Both the position numbers and the translations under genes were made by a program. Shown here in pieces: positions 8,672 to 21,714 of a DNA stretch of 64,000 bases. The DNA is from Carbonactinospora thermoautotrophica. Lineage in GTDB: Bacteria; Actinomycetota; Actinomycetes; Streptomycetales; Carbonactinosporaceae. The stretch covers positions 1 to 64,000 of the forward strand of contig NZ_JYIJ01000016.1 of the NCBI RefSeq assembly GCF_001543895.1. The letters are read 5' to 3'. How positions within the stretch are numbered: the stretch's first letter is position 1; each line of letters starts with the position of its first letter. A model generated the notes under the pieces. The model saw nothing but the letters and a program-made list of their open reading frames with translations. It had not been told where the DNA came from and searched no databases.

Positions 8672-9517
8672 CTAAACTCCGTTCGGCTCACGTCTGCGCG
8701 CGGGTGGCCGGGCGCGCTTGCGCTCCCACCGGCGGCGGGCCGCGAGGACCGGCGTCGCACCCGCGACACCCAGCGCGAACGGGGCGGCATCCACCACCGG
8801 ATCCGCGACCGCGCGGAACGACCGCTGGAAGGTCTCCGGCAGGGGCAGCCCACCCACCCGGCTCGGGGGCCACACGATAAGGATCGCTCGACCCACCACG
8901 CTATCGGTGGGAACCGTTCCCTTGCCTGGAAGGTCCATGTGGTATCGCGAGTCGCCGGACACCTCCCGATGATCGCCCATCACCCACAAGCGCCCCTCCG
9001 GCACTGTCACGTCGAAGGGATCCTTGGAGGGACGGTTGCCCGGGTACAGGTACGGCTCATCCAGCGGCACCCCGTTGACGGTCACCCGACCCTGGGGGTC
9101 GCAGCAGCGCACCCGGTCCCCGCCGACCGCGATCACGCGCTTGATGAGATCCTTCTCGCCGGCGGGCGGCAGCAGCCCGATGAACACCAGCACGCGTTTT
9201 CCGTACGTGAGCAGCGGGTTGGCCGGTTTCGGATCCGGCTGGTCGGGCAGCCACCCGCCGGGGTCACGGAAAACGATCACCTGGCCCCGCTCGACCGGCC
9301 GGCCGAGCTTGTGGTCGAGCTTGCTGACCAGCACCCGGTCACCGACGAGCAGCGTGTTGGCCATCGAGTCGGAGGGGATGTAGAACACCTGGACCAGGAA
9401 CGTCTTGATCAGCAGCGCCAGCACCAGCGCGACCCCGGCCAGGAGCGGCACCTCCCACCAGTGACCCTGCCGGATCCTCCGGGGACGGCGTCGACGCCGG
9501 ACGGCATGCCTACCCAC
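8672..9517 (-). CDS. lepB: Type I signal peptidase (copy 3)
   Basis: 281 residues. A basic N-terminus (RHAVRRRRRPRRIR) precedes a membrane segment at about 23-38; IPSDSMANTL holds Ser51, DLIKRVIAVGGD holds Lys126, and GDHREVSGDSRYH is intact, so it should be active. The C-terminus has a second moderately hydrophobic stretch (APFALGVAGATPVLA) followed by many Arg and Lys. I chose GTG 9517, which overlaps the end of copy 4 by eight bases with GGAG about ten bases upstream; the open frame continues upstream but only as the shadow of copy 4. Confidence 0.93.
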   Translation of the reverse strand: MGRHAVRRRRRPRRIRQGHWWEVPLLAGVALVLALLIKTFLVQVFYIPSDSMANTLLVGDRVLVSKLDHKLGRPVERGQVIVFRDPGGWLPDQPDPKPANPLLTYGKRVLVFIGLLPPAGEKDLIKRVIAVGGDRVRCCDPQGRVTVNGVPLDEPYLYPGNRPSKDPFDVTVPEGRLWVMGDHREVSGDSRYHMDLPGKGTVPTDSVVGRAILIVWPPSRVGGLPLPETFQRSFRAVADPVVDAAPFALGVAGATPVLAARRRWERKRARPPARRREPNGV

Positions 9518-10250
9518 CCCGCCGCTCTCCGGAAGCGTCGACCGCCCGAGAGTTCGCCAGCGGCCAGTACACGAAGGTGACCCGGCCGAACACCCGGTCC
9601 AGCGGCACGACACCGCCGATGCCCGGCACCGGGTACTTGCCGGCGCTCGGCGGCAGGTCCCGGTTGTCGCCCATGAGGAAGACCGCGTCCTGCGGCACCC
9701 TGATCGAGAACGGCGGCATGTCGGCGGACGAGAACCGGGCCACGTAGGGCTCCTCCAGCGGTTTCCCGTTGACGAGAAGCCGTCCCTCGGCGTCGCAGCA
9801 GCGCACCCGGTCGCCGGGTTGGCCGATGACCCGCAGCGCCATGGCGTACTCCGGGTCGTCGACACCGAACCAACGGCTGACCGGGATCAGTTCCTGGGCC
9901 AGGCCCTCCTTCGGCAGCCGCGTCGTCGGGACCGGGGTGAGGACGCCGGCCACGTCCGCGACCACGATGTCGCCGCGGCGCGGATGCGCGTCGCGGTAAG
10001 CCCGCTTGTCGATCAGGACACGGTCGCCGGCGTGCAGGGTGTCGGCCATGGCGTTCTCGGGCACATAGTACGGCTCGACGAGGTACCACTTGAGCGCCGT
10101 TGCCAGGGCGATCGCCAGCACGGCGGCGATGCCGAACCGGATCCAGACCCGGCGGTTCGCGGGTGGACGCGACCGCGGCTCCGGGGCGCCGGCCGGATCA
10201 GCCGGTCCCCCGGAGCCGCGGTCGGGCACGCCCTGGTCGTTGTCGTCCAT
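9510..10250 (-). CDS. Signal-peptidase-like protein lacking the catalytic Ser-Lys pair
   Basis: 246 residues, clearly the S26 signal peptidase fold: membrane segment at about 38-56, RVIGQPGDRVRCCD, LVNGKPLEEPYV and FLMGDNRD. But the motif holding the nucleophile reads VPENAMADTL, with Ala67 in place of Ser, and the lysine position in YAMALRVIG is Leu139. The SxDSR part of box E is also absent (GDNRDLPPSAGKYP). By family knowledge it should not cleave signal peptides. The reading frame is otherwise intact with normal codon use, which argues for a retained non-proteolytic role. First signal-peptidase gene after rplS, 61 bases downstream. Start at ATG 10250 (MDDNDQG). Confidence 0.88.
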   Translation of the reverse strand: MDDNDQGVPDRGSGGPADPAGAPEPRSRPPANRRVWIRFGIAAVLAIALATALKWYLVEPYYVPENAMADTLHAGDRVLIDKRAYRDAHPRRGDIVVADVAGVLTPVPTTRLPKEGLAQELIPVSRWFGVDDPEYAMALRVIGQPGDRVRCCDAEGRLLVNGKPLEEPYVARFSSADMPPFSIRVPQDAVFLMGDNRDLPPSAGKYPVPGIGGVVPLDRVFGRVTFVYWPLANSRAVDASGERRGG

Positions 10251-10311
10251 TGCGGGACGAGCGTAACCGGAGCGGTCGGGTGCTGTGGGCGAACGCCGCC
10301 GAGGGCGCTGC

Positions 10312-10659
10312 TCAGCGCTCCCGCTTCTCCTTGATCTTGGCGGCCTTGCCACGCAGACCGCGCAGGTAGTACAGCTTCGCCCGGCGGACGTCGCCGCGGG
10401 TCACGACCTCGATCTTGTCGATGATCGGGCTGTGCACCGGGAAGGTCCGCTCGACGCCCACACCGAAGCTCACCTTGCGCACGGTGAAGGTCTCGCTGAC
10501 GCCGCGCCCCGACCGGCGGATGACGACACCCTGGAAGACCTGGATCCGGGAGCGGTTACCCTCGACGACCTTGACGTGCACCTTCAGCGTGTCGCCGGGG
10601 CGGAAGTCCGGTACGTCGGTGCGGAGCGATGCGGCGTCGACGCCGTCCAGCAGCTGCAT
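10312..10659 (-). CDS. rplS: 50S ribosomal protein L19 (bL19)
   Basis: 115 residues, standard length. Contains [20 protein letters not shown] and [13 protein letters not shown], typical of bL19, which sits at the 30S-50S interface. Start at the ATG giving [13 protein letters not shown], ten bases after GAGGAA. It follows trmD with a 305-base gap and probably leads the signal peptidase cluster. Confidence 0.97.
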   Translation of the reverse strand: MQLLDGVDAASLRTDVPDFRPGDTLKVHVKVVEGNRSRIQVFQGVVIRRSGRGVSETFTVRKVSFGVGVERTFPVHSPIIDKIEVVTRGDVRRAKLYYLRGLRGKAAKIKEKRER

Positions 10660-10964
10660 TGTCGGTCGCTTCCTCGCGGGTGCCACGGGTCACCCACGGC
10701 ATCTCGATGGGTTCGGGATCTCCCCGCCAGGCGAGCCACCGGGCCGCTCCCCCCATGGCAGGAACGGCCCCTCGGTCCCCCTGACCAGCAGGCGGCCGAA
10801 CTCTCGCGCGGGCGGCAACAGCAGCTCAGTCTGCCACAGGCCCTGAGCTGGACGGAAATCCCGCCGGCACCCGCGGTACCCGGCCGCGCCCGGTGCCGGG
10901 TTCGTCGGACCCGCGGCGGCTCGCCCACCGGCCGCTGCTCGGCACCCGGAGCCGGACGGCGGGG

Positions 10965-11762
10965 TCAGGTGGTGGTCCGGGTGAGGCGCCCTTCGCGCTC
11001 GGTCCAGCCCAGCTCGGCCAGGAGCGCTCGGTCGTGCTCGTCGAGGAGGGCCGGGTCCAGCCGTTCGATGAGGTCAGGGCGGCGCTCGGCGGTGCGGCGC
11101 AGCGCCTGGTCGCGCCGCCACCGGGCGATCTGCGCATGGTGGCCGGACAGCAGGATCGGCGGCACCTCCCGTCCCCGCCAGTTGGCCGGCTTGGTGTACA
11201 CCGGGCCCTCCAGCAGATTGGCCATGGGGCCGGGGGCGAACGAGTCGTCGGCGACGGAGTCGGCGTTGCCCAGCACTCCTGGCAGCAGCCGGCCCACGGC
11301 CTCGACGATCACCAGGACCGCGACCTCCCCGCCGGCCAGCACGTAGTCGCCGATCGACAACTCGTCCACCCGCATCCGGGTGCCGGCCTCCTCGATCACG
11401 CGCCGGTCGATGCCCTCGTACCGGCCGCAGGCGAAAACCAGCCAGGGCTCCTTGGCCAGCTCGATCGCCACCTCCTGGGTGAACAGCCGGCCGCTCGGGG
11501 TGGGCACGATGAGCCGCGGCTGCGGGACGGCGTCCGGCGGGGCGACGGTGTCCAGCGCCCGGCCCCAGGGCTCCGGCTTCATGACCATGCCGGGGCCGCC
11601 CCCGTACGGGGTGTCGTCGACCGTGCGGTGGGCGTCCGTCGTCCACTCCCGCAGATCATGGACGTGTACCTGGAGCAAACCGCGTTCCTGGGCCTTGCCG
11701 AGCAGGGAGACGCCGAGCGGCTCGAGGTACTCGGGGAAGATCGTGATGACGTCGATCCTCAT
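10965..11762 (-). CDS. trmD: tRNA (guanine37-N1)-methyltransferase
   Basis: 265 residues. SAM-dependent SPOUT enzyme that methylates G37 next to the anticodon, preventing frameshifts. Starts [16 protein letters not shown]; the conserved [17 protein letters not shown] loop and the knot region ([22 protein letters not shown]) are present. ATG overlaps the rimM stop by four bases, so the two are coupled. Confidence 0.97.
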   Translation of the reverse strand: MRIDVITIFPEYLEPLGVSLLGKAQERGLLQVHVHDLREWTTDAHRTVDDTPYGGGPGMVMKPEPWGRALDTVAPPDAVPQPRLIVPTPSGRLFTQEVAIELAKEPWLVFACGRYEGIDRRVIEEAGTRMRVDELSIGDYVLAGGEVAVLVIVEAVGRLLPGVLGNADSVADDSFAPGPMANLLEGPVYTKPANWRGREVPPILLSGHHAQIARWRRDQALRRTAERRPDLIERLDPALLDEHDRALLAELGWTEREGRLTRTTT

Positions 11763-12337
11763 TCGGGGCGGGTTTCCTCGGCCTCCTGGAGGTTGAGCAA
11801 CCCGGGCGGCGGGTTCAGCACGACGCGACCGGCGTCCAAGTCGACCTCGGGAACGATCTCGGCGACGAACGGCACCAGCGACTCCCGGCCGTGGGCGTCC
11901 TTGACGACCAGCACGTCCTGGGCGGGCAGGTGCAGCACCTCGCTCACCCGGCCCACCTCGACGCCGTCGGCCTGGACCGCGGTGAGCCCGACCAACTGGT
12001 GGTCGTAGAACTCGTCCGGGTCCTCCAGCCGTTCGTCGGCGTCGACCTCGACCAGCAGCAACGTGCCGCGCAGGGCCTCGGCGGCGTTCCGGTCGCGTAC
12101 GCCCTCGAACGACAGCAGCAGCCGGCCGCTGTGCACGCGGCCGGCCGCCACCGTCAGCGGGCCCACATGCGCCGGATCGGTGAGCAGCACCGAGCCCGGC
12201 GCGAAGCGCCTCTCAGGGTCGTCCGTGCGGACCTCGACGGTCACCTCGCCCTTGATCCCATGGGCGCGGCCGATCCGGCCGACGACGAGCCGCAGCGGCC
12301 CGGCACCGGCCGGCCGCGGTTCGTGTTCGGCCTGCAT
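11759..12337 (-). CDS. rimM: 16S rRNA processing factor RimM
   Basis: 192 residues. Helps 30S head assembly by binding protein S19. The N-terminal RimM domain starts [20 protein letters not shown] and the C-terminal PRC-barrel part includes [20 protein letters not shown] and [21 protein letters not shown] at 12337 lies four bases after the stop of the KH-domain gene. Part of the rpsP-KH-rimM-trmD-rplS string. Confidence 0.95.
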   Translation of the reverse strand: MQAEHEPRPAGAGPLRLVVGRIGRAHGIKGEVTVEVRTDDPERRFAPGSVLLTDPAHVGPLTVAAGRVHSGRLLLSFEGVRDRNAAEALRGTLLLVEVDADERLEDPDEFYDHQLVGLTAVQADGVEVGRVSEVLHLPAQDVLVVKDAHGRESLVPFVAEIVPEVDLDAGRVVLNPPPGLLNLQEAEETRPE

Positions 12338-12340
12338 CAG

Positions 12341-12580
12341 TCAGCGAACCTCGTCGACATCGAGCAGGTCGACGCGGATATTGCGCCCCCCGAGAGCGGA
12401 GATGACGGTCCGCAGCGCTCTCGCGGTGCGGCCGTTCCGCCCGATGACCTTGCCCAGGTCGTCGGGGTGGACACGCACCTCGAGCACACGCCCGCGGCGC
12501 AGGTTGCGCGAGCGGACGCGGACCTCGTCAGGATGCGTGACGATGCCCTTGACGAGGTGCTCGAGGGCTTCCTGGAGCAT
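12341..12580 (-). CDS. KH domain RNA-binding protein (KhpA-like)
   Basis: 79 residues with one KH domain; the GxxG loop is in GKVIGRNGRTARALRT (IGRNG). Small KH proteins of this type bind RNA and always sit between rpsP and rimM in Gram-positive bacteria. I start at ATG 12580 (MLQEALEHLVKGI) since GAGGAG lies six bases upstream; a GTG two codons earlier would overlap that site. Confidence 0.93.
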   Translation of the reverse strand: MLQEALEHLVKGIVTHPDEVRVRSRNLRRGRVLEVRVHPDDLGKVIGRNGRTARALRTVISALGGRNIRVDLLDVDEVR

Positions 12581-12582
12581 GC

Positions 12583-13047
12583 TCACTCCTCGCCGGAGGC
12601 CGCGGCCGGCTCCTCAGCCTTGGTCTGCTCGGCCTGAGCCTTGGCCTCAGCCTTGTCGGCCTTCTTGCCCTTGGCCTTGGGCGTGGTCGCGCCCTCCTTG
12701 GGTTCCTCGGCCGCTTCCCTGGCCGCCTGCTCGAAGACGGCCTTCTTGTCCGGCTTGGCCGGCGCGACCTTCATCGGCTTCGGAGCGGGCTCGCCCTTGA
12801 ACTTCTGCCAGTCGCCGGTGACCTTCAGGATCGCCTTCACCGGCTCGGTCGGCTGCGCCCCCACCGACAGCCAGTACTGGACGCGTTCGGAGTTGACCTC
12901 GATGAACGAGGGCTCCTCGGTCGGGTGGTACTTGCCGATCTCCTCGATCGCGCGACCGTCGCGCTTGGTGCGGGCGTCAGCGACGACGATGCGGTACTGG
13001 GGCGCACGGATCTTGCCCATGCGCTTCAGCTTGATCTTGACTGCCAC
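12583..13047 (-). CDS. rpsP: 30S ribosomal protein S16 (bS16)
   Basis: 154 residues. The first 80 are a standard bS16 core ([32 protein letters not shown]). The remaining 70 are an Ala/Lys/Glu/Pro-rich low-complexity tail, as in other actinobacteria but longer than in most bacteria. GTG start with AGGAG eleven bases upstream. First gene of the ribosomal string; the next gene in the same direction stops two bases away. Confidence 0.96.
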   Translation of the reverse strand: MAVKIKLKRMGKIRAPQYRIVVADARTKRDGRAIEEIGKYHPTEEPSFIEVNSERVQYWLSVGAQPTEPVKAILKVTGDWQKFKGEPAPKPMKVAPAKPDKKAVFEQAAREAAEEPKEGATTPKAKGKKADKAEAKAQAEQTKAEEPAAASGEE

Positions 13048-13308
13048 GGGAGTGGTGTCTCCTGATCCTCAAACGTGGTTGAGCTGCCGTACACCACGTG
13101 GGGTCAAGGCGTCGGCGGCCCGGCGGACACGGCCCGCGCGGGTGAGAGGGCGCCCTCGCGCGGCCGGGTACTCGACCGGCCATTGTGCCAGATGACAGGC
13201 TGGAACCGTGAATCGGCGCGGCCTGTCGGGCGCCTGGCCGCTCACGGTCAGCGCGGACGCCGTGGTCCCGCCAAGCGCGACACTCGGCCGGGTCGGCCGA
13301 GACTGGGG

Positions 13309-13407
13309 TCACGGCCGGAGGTGGTCCAGGCTCCGGCGTACCGCGGCGAGGTAGGGCCCCTCGTCCTCGGGCCGGGGGACGCGCAGGTACACGCGCGGCG
13401 CGGTCAT
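13309..13407 (-). pseudogene. Possible N-terminal remnant of a GNAT acetyltransferase
   Basis: Eight bases after ffh, an ATG opens a 32-residue frame reading VYLRVPRPEDEGPYLAAVRR before TGA. This resembles the first strand and helix of RimJ/RimL-type GNAT enzymes, then stops. No continuation is found in other frames of the 260 bases up to rpsP. It may be a truncated gene or a chance match; the G/C third-position pattern favours real coding ancestry. The rest of 13048-13415 holds no gene that I can see. Confidence 0.4.
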
Positions 13408-13415
13408 GCGCGGGC

Positions 13416-14939
13416 TCAGCCCTGGGGCGGCAGGAAGTCCTTGAACTCCTTGGGCAGCTGGAAGTTGGCCGGGAGCTGCTGGCCCGCCTCGGCCTGCCGG
13501 GCGAGCGCCGCCTGGATCTCCGCCTCGCGCCGGGCCGGGTTGCCCGAGCGCGCCTTGGCCTTCTTCGCCTTGGCCTTGCCTTTCGCCTTCTTGCCCCGGC
13601 CGAGCCCGGGCATGCCGGGCAGCCCCGGCATCGCGCCCCGGGCCATCTGGTTCATGAACTTGCGGGCCTCGAAGAACCGCTCGACCAGCTGGTTCACGTC
13701 CGAGACCTGGGTGCCCGAACCGCGCGCGATCCGAGCCCGGCGCGACGCGTTGAGGATCTTCGGGTCACGCCGCTCGGCCGGCGTCATCGACTTGATGATC
13801 GCGGCGATCCGGTCCAGTTCCCGGTCGTCGATCTGGTTGATCTGGTCCCGGATCTCGTTCATGCCGGGCAGCATGCCGAGCAGCTTGGAGATCGAGCCGA
13901 GCTTGCGGACCTGCTCCATCTGCTGGAGGAAGTCCTCCAGGGTGAAGTCCTGCTCCGCGCCCGCGAGCTTGCGGGCCATCTCCTCAGCCTGCTGGGCGTC
14001 GAACGCCTTCTCGGCCTGCTCGATCAGCGTGAGGACGTCACCCATCCCGAGGATGCGGGAGGCCATCCGGTCGGGATGGAAGACGTCGAAGTCGTCGAGC
14101 TTCTCGCCGTTGGAGGCGAACATCACCTGGCGGCCGGTGACGTACGCGACCGACAGGGCCGCCCCACCCCGGGCGTCGCCGTCGAGCTTGGTGAGCACGA
14201 CTCCGTCGAAGCCGACGCCGTCCAGGAACGCCTGCGCGGTGGTGACCGCGTCCTGGCCGATCATGGCGTCGACGACGAAGAGGATCTCGTCGGGTCGGAC
14301 CGCGTCCCGGATGTCCGCGGCCTGCTTCATCATCTCCTCGTCGATGCCGAGCCGGCCGGCGGTGTCGACGATCACCACGTCGTACAGCTTCGCGCGGGCG
14401 TGCTCGATCGACTGGCGGGCCACCTCGACCGGGTCGCCGACGCCGTTGCCCGGCGCGGGCGCGAACACCGGCACGCCGGCCCGCTCGCCGATCACCTGCA
14501 GCTGCTGGACGGCGTTCGGGCGCTGCAGGTCGGCGGCGACCAGCACCGGCTGGTGGCCCTGATCCTTGAGCCACTTGGCCAGCTTGCCGGCGAGGGTGGT
14601 CTTGCCCGAGCCCTGGAGGCCGGCGAGCATGATCACGGTCGGCGGGGTCTTGGCGAAGCGCAGCCGGCGCGTCTCGCCGCCGAGGATACGGATCAGCTCC
14701 TCGTTGACGATCTTGATGACCTGCTGGGCCGGGTTGAGCGCCTGGTGCACCTCCGCCCCCCGCGCGCGCTCCTTGACCGCGCTGATGAACTGCCGGACGA
14801 CCGGCAGCGCCACGTCGGCCTCGAGCAGCGCGACTCGGATCTCGCGGGCGGTGGCGTCGATGTCGGCGTCCGACAGGCGCCCCTTGCCGCGCAGGTTCTT
14901 GAAGGTCGCGGTTAGGCGATCAGACAGCGTCTCGAACAC
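13416..14939 (-). CDS. ffh: Signal recognition particle protein Ffh (SRP54)
   Basis: 507 residues. GTPase that binds signal sequences on nascent chains and docks with FtsY. N domain (1-85), G domain with GLQGSGKTTLAGKLAK, DTAGRLGIDEEM and TKLDGDARGGAALS, then the Met-rich M domain (about 320-450) with SKLLGMLPGMNEI and SRRARIARGSGT. The C-terminus adds a Gly/Pro/Met/Lys-rich tail (GLPGMPGLGRGKKAKG), normal in actinobacteria. The receptor gene ftsY lies 7 kb away in the same window. Confidence 0.97.
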   Translation of the reverse strand: MFETLSDRLTATFKNLRGKGRLSDADIDATAREIRVALLEADVALPVVRQFISAVKERARGAEVHQALNPAQQVIKIVNEELIRILGGETRRLRFAKTPPTVIMLAGLQGSGKTTLAGKLAKWLKDQGHQPVLVAADLQRPNAVQQLQVIGERAGVPVFAPAPGNGVGDPVEVARQSIEHARAKLYDVVIVDTAGRLGIDEEMMKQAADIRDAVRPDEILFVVDAMIGQDAVTTAQAFLDGVGFDGVVLTKLDGDARGGAALSVAYVTGRQVMFASNGEKLDDFDVFHPDRMASRILGMGDVLTLIEQAEKAFDAQQAEEMARKLAGAEQDFTLEDFLQQMEQVRKLGSISKLLGMLPGMNEIRDQINQIDDRELDRIAAIIKSMTPAERRDPKILNASRRARIARGSGTQVSDVNQLVERFFEARKFMNQMARGAMPGLPGMPGLGRGKKAKGKAKAKKAKARSGNPARREAEIQAALARQAEAGQQLPANFQLPKEFKDFLPPQG

Positions 14940-15212
14940 GGGTGCGCTTCGCCCCTCAGCAAGCCGTCGGGAAGATTCCGGTCCAGGGTAACCGCTCCGG
15001 CGCGCGCAAACTTCCCCGGAGAACGGCGACGGTCACCGCCCGCGGGCGGTGACCATGCCCGGAGCGGCGCGGAATTCCCGGGTGCAGACGGGATTCACCG
15101 CGGGATGCAGGCCCTGGGGAACCCCGTAGAACAACCCCGTGGCACACCCCCGCGGCGGACGAAGGCCCGCCAGCACACGGCCGCGCAGGGGTTCGACACG
15201 CGAAGGCTCCGG

Positions 15213-19229
<4,017 letters not shown>

Positions 19230-19311
19230 CGCTGACCTCCTTCCCCTGCCCCCGCTGCGGGGGCTCGCGAAGGAGCGTGTCGGCGGCGCGTTTCACCCGT
19301 GGTGCTCGTGT

Positions 19312-19359
19312 GTTTCGCGGCTGTGACGGTTCGCCCGGTCCGGTTACGGGTGCGTAAAC
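19312..19359 (-). promoter_or_regulatory. Putative GlnR operator upstream of amt
   Basis: Read on the minus strand, GTCAC-6 nt-GAAAC occurs at 19327-19312, an exact match to the actinomycete GlnR half-site pair (gTnAc-n6-GaAAc). A second, weaker pair TTTAC-6 nt-GTAAC lies at 19358-19343. They are 83-130 bases before the amt start codon, the position expected for GlnR activation of amt-glnB-glnD under nitrogen limitation. Confidence 0.65.
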
Positions 19360-19436
19360 CGGCGCCTGGCGGATGGCGGCGAGCCGCCACGGAGATCCCC
19401 GGTGGCTGATCTTCGAGGCCGATAGCCTTGGAAAGA

Positions 19437-19463
19437 AATTACGAGACTTCCAGTCTCTGAATT
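19437..19463. promoter_or_regulatory. Palindromic operator in front of the MFS-TetR operon
   Basis: GAGACT-TCC-AGTCTC (19443-19457) is a perfect inverted repeat, and symmetry continues outward to AATT on each side (19437-19440 and 19460-19463), with only two mismatched positions. It lies 24 bases before the ATG of the transporter gene. Such a site is typical for the TetR-family repressor encoded in the same operon. Confidence 0.7.
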
Positions 19464-19486
19464 GGTTCTTTCCAGGAAGGACACCG

Positions 19487-21070
19487 ATGGACCGGACGTA
19501 CCGCCTCCGCTGGGGAACGCTCGCGGTACTCTGCCTCAGCCTGCTGCTCATCGGCCTGGACAACACGGTTCTCAACGTCGCGCTGCCCACCCTCCAGCGA
19601 GACCTGGACGCCTCCGCATCCGAACTGCAGTGGATCGTCGACGCCTACACCCTGATCTTCGCCGGCCTGCTGCTCACCGCCGGGTCGTGGGGCGACAAGT
19701 ACGGCCGGCGCCGCGCGCTCGCGCTCGGCCTGCTGGTCTTCAGCGCGGCGGCAGCCTGGGGCGCCAACTGCGACTCCCCGCGTGAGCTGATCGCGGCCCG
19801 GAGCGTCATGGGGCTCGGCGGCGCCCTGGTCATGCCGAGCACCCTGTCGATCCTCACCAACGTCTTCACCGACCCGGCCGAGCGCAAGCGCGCCATCGGC
19901 GTCTGGGCCGGGGTGTCCGGGATCGGGATCGCCATCGGCCCGGCCCTGGGCGGCTGGCTGCTGGAGCACTATGCCTGGAGCTCGGTCTTCTGGATCAACG
20001 TCCCGGTCGCCGGCCTCGCCCTGCTGCTCACACCGCTGCTGGTCCGCGAGTCCCGAGACCCCCGCGCGCCGCGCCTGGACCTGGGCGGCGCAACCCTGTC
20101 CACAGCGGGCCTGAGCCTGCTCGTGTGGGCCATCATCGAGGCACCTGATCGGGGCTGGGGCGACCGCTGGGTGGTCGGCGGGTTCGTCGTCGCCGCGGCC
20201 GTCCTGGCGCTGTTCGCCCTATGGGAACGGCGGGTCCGAGAACCCATGCTGGACGTCTCCTTCTTCCGCAACCCTCGGTTCAGCGTGCCCGCGATCTCGG
20301 TCACGCTGCTGTTCTTCGCCCTGTTCGGCTCGGTGTTCTTCCTGTCGATCCACATCCAGAGTGTGATGGGGTACTCACCGCTGGAGGCGGGCCTGCGGAT
20401 CCTGCCGATCGCCGCCTCCCTGGCGCCGAGCGCCCCGCTCGCCATGCTCTTCGCCCAGCGCATCGGCGAGAAGATCCCGGTCGTGGTCGGCATGACGGTC
20501 ATCGCTGGCGCGTTCGGCCTGCTGTCACGCACCACGGTCGATTCCGGGTACGGCCACGTGCTGGTGTTCCTGCTGCTGCTCGGCTTCGGCATCGGGTTCG
20601 CCATGAGCCCGGCCACCGAGGCGGTGATGGGCGCCCTGCCGCGGGCCAAAGCGGGGGTAGGCTCGGCGGTTAACGACACGACCCGGCAGGTCGGCGGGGC
20701 ACTGGGGGTGGCGGTGCTCGGATCGATCCTCAACTCGGTGTACACCGGACGGATGGAGGAGAAGGTCGCCGGGCTGCCGCCGGCGGCGGCCGAGGCCGCC
20801 CGGGACAACCTGCAGGCGGCCGTGGCGGTGGCCGGCGAGCTGCCGGTACCGTCAGTGGCTCAGCGGCTGGTGACGGACGCCCAAGAGGCCTTCGTGCACG
20901 CCATGGACGTCACGGTCCTCATCGGCGCGGCGGTCGCGCTGCTCGGGGCGGCCGTGACGCTGGTCTGGCTGCCGCACCACGGCGAGCCCGGGGACGACGT
21001 GCCGGACGAGCCGGTCGCGAACGGGGGACGTGCCGAGCCGGATGAGCGGTTGATGGGATCCAGGATGTGA
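19487..21070 (+). CDS. MFS drug exporter, DHA2 family (14 TM)
   Basis: 527 residues with about 14 predicted membrane segments. LDNTVLNVALPTLQRDLDAS at the start and the motif GDKYGRRRALALG between the second and third segments identify the DHA2 drug:H+ antiporter family (EmrB/QacA type); motif C-like GIAIGPALGGWLLE is also present. Probably exports a toxic compound; the substrate is unknown. ATG 19487 has GGAAGG seven bases upstream. A GTGA overlap links it to the TetR gene that follows, so both likely answer to the palindrome upstream. Confidence 0.92.
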   Translation: MDRTYRLRWGTLAVLCLSLLLIGLDNTVLNVALPTLQRDLDASASELQWIVDAYTLIFAGLLLTAGSWGDKYGRRRALALGLLVFSAAAAWGANCDSPRELIAARSVMGLGGALVMPSTLSILTNVFTDPAERKRAIGVWAGVSGIGIAIGPALGGWLLEHYAWSSVFWINVPVAGLALLLTPLLVRESRDPRAPRLDLGGATLSTAGLSLLVWAIIEAPDRGWGDRWVVGGFVVAAAVLALFALWERRVREPMLDVSFFRNPRFSVPAISVTLLFFALFGSVFFLSIHIQSVMGYSPLEAGLRILPIAASLAPSAPLAMLFAQRIGEKIPVVVGMTVIAGAFGLLSRTTVDSGYGHVLVFLLLLGFGIGFAMSPATEAVMGALPRAKAGVGSAVNDTTRQVGGALGVAVLGSILNSVYTGRMEEKVAGLPPAAAEAARDNLQAAVAVAGELPVPSVAQRLVTDAQEAFVHAMDVTVLIGAAVALLGAAVTLVWLPHHGEPGDDVPDEPVANGGRAEPDERLMGSRM

Positions 21071-21714
21071 AGGCTGGTTCCGAGAACCCTTCCACGCGCC
21101 GTGGACAGCACGACCCGACCCCGGGGGTGGTGCGCCGCCGGGGCCGCCCGCGGGACCGCGACGCGGACGCGCGGATCCGCCACGCCGCGGCCCAGCTGTT
21201 GGTGGAACGCGGTTTCGACCGCATGACGATGGACGAGGTGGCCGAGCACGCCGGTGTGGCCAAAGCCACCGTCTACCGCCGGTACTCCTCGAAGGAGGAC
21301 CTGGCGGTCGACGCGCTGGAAACGCTGTTCGATGTGGAGATCCCGGTACCGGACACCGGATCGCTGCGCGGCGACCTGGAGCGCGTGTACGCGGACGCGA
21401 TCGCGTTCGCCAGCTCCCCGGCCGGGGCCGCCTTCACTCGGCTGGCCGCGATCGAGGCGTGCCGGGACCCGCGGGTGGCCGCGCTGTACCGGCGCATGAT
21501 CGACGACCGCCAGGAGTGCGTCGCCGTGATCTTCGAACGGGCCCGCGCGCGGGGTGAGCTGCGCCCGGACGCCAACCCCATGGCGATCATGGACTGGCTG
21601 CCCGGGATGCTGGTGCTGCGGGTGATCACGAACGCTCCGCTGCCCACGCCCGAGCAGATTCCGGAGCTGGTCGACATGCTGCTGCGCGGGATCGGCTCAC
21701 CGGACCGCTCCTGA
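21067..21714 (+). CDS. TetR-family transcriptional repressor
   Basis: 215 residues. N-terminal helix-turn-helix domain: IRHAAAQLLVERGFDRMTMD followed by EVAEHAGVAKATVYRRYSSK is a textbook TetR DNA-binding segment (about residues 37-83). The C-terminal domain resembles TetR_C ligand-binding regions. GTG start overlaps the stop of the exporter gene by four bases, indicating co-expression; it probably represses its own operon through the 27-bp palindrome at 19437-19463. Confidence 0.92.
   Translation: MKAGSENPSTRRGQHDPTPGVVRRRGRPRDRDADARIRHAAAQLLVERGFDRMTMDEVAEHAGVAKATVYRRYSSKEDLAVDALETLFDVEIPVPDTGSLRGDLERVYADAIAFASSPAGAAFTRLAAIEACRDPRVAALYRRMIDDRQECVAVIFERARARGELRPDANPMAIMDWLPGMLVLRVITNAPLPTPEQIPELVDMLLRGIGSPDRS

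Noticed and set aside
9518-9865. Upstream extension of signal peptidase copy 3
   Set aside because: It is the antiregister shadow of copy 4, Ser/Arg-rich and without motifs; a good GTG exists at 9517.
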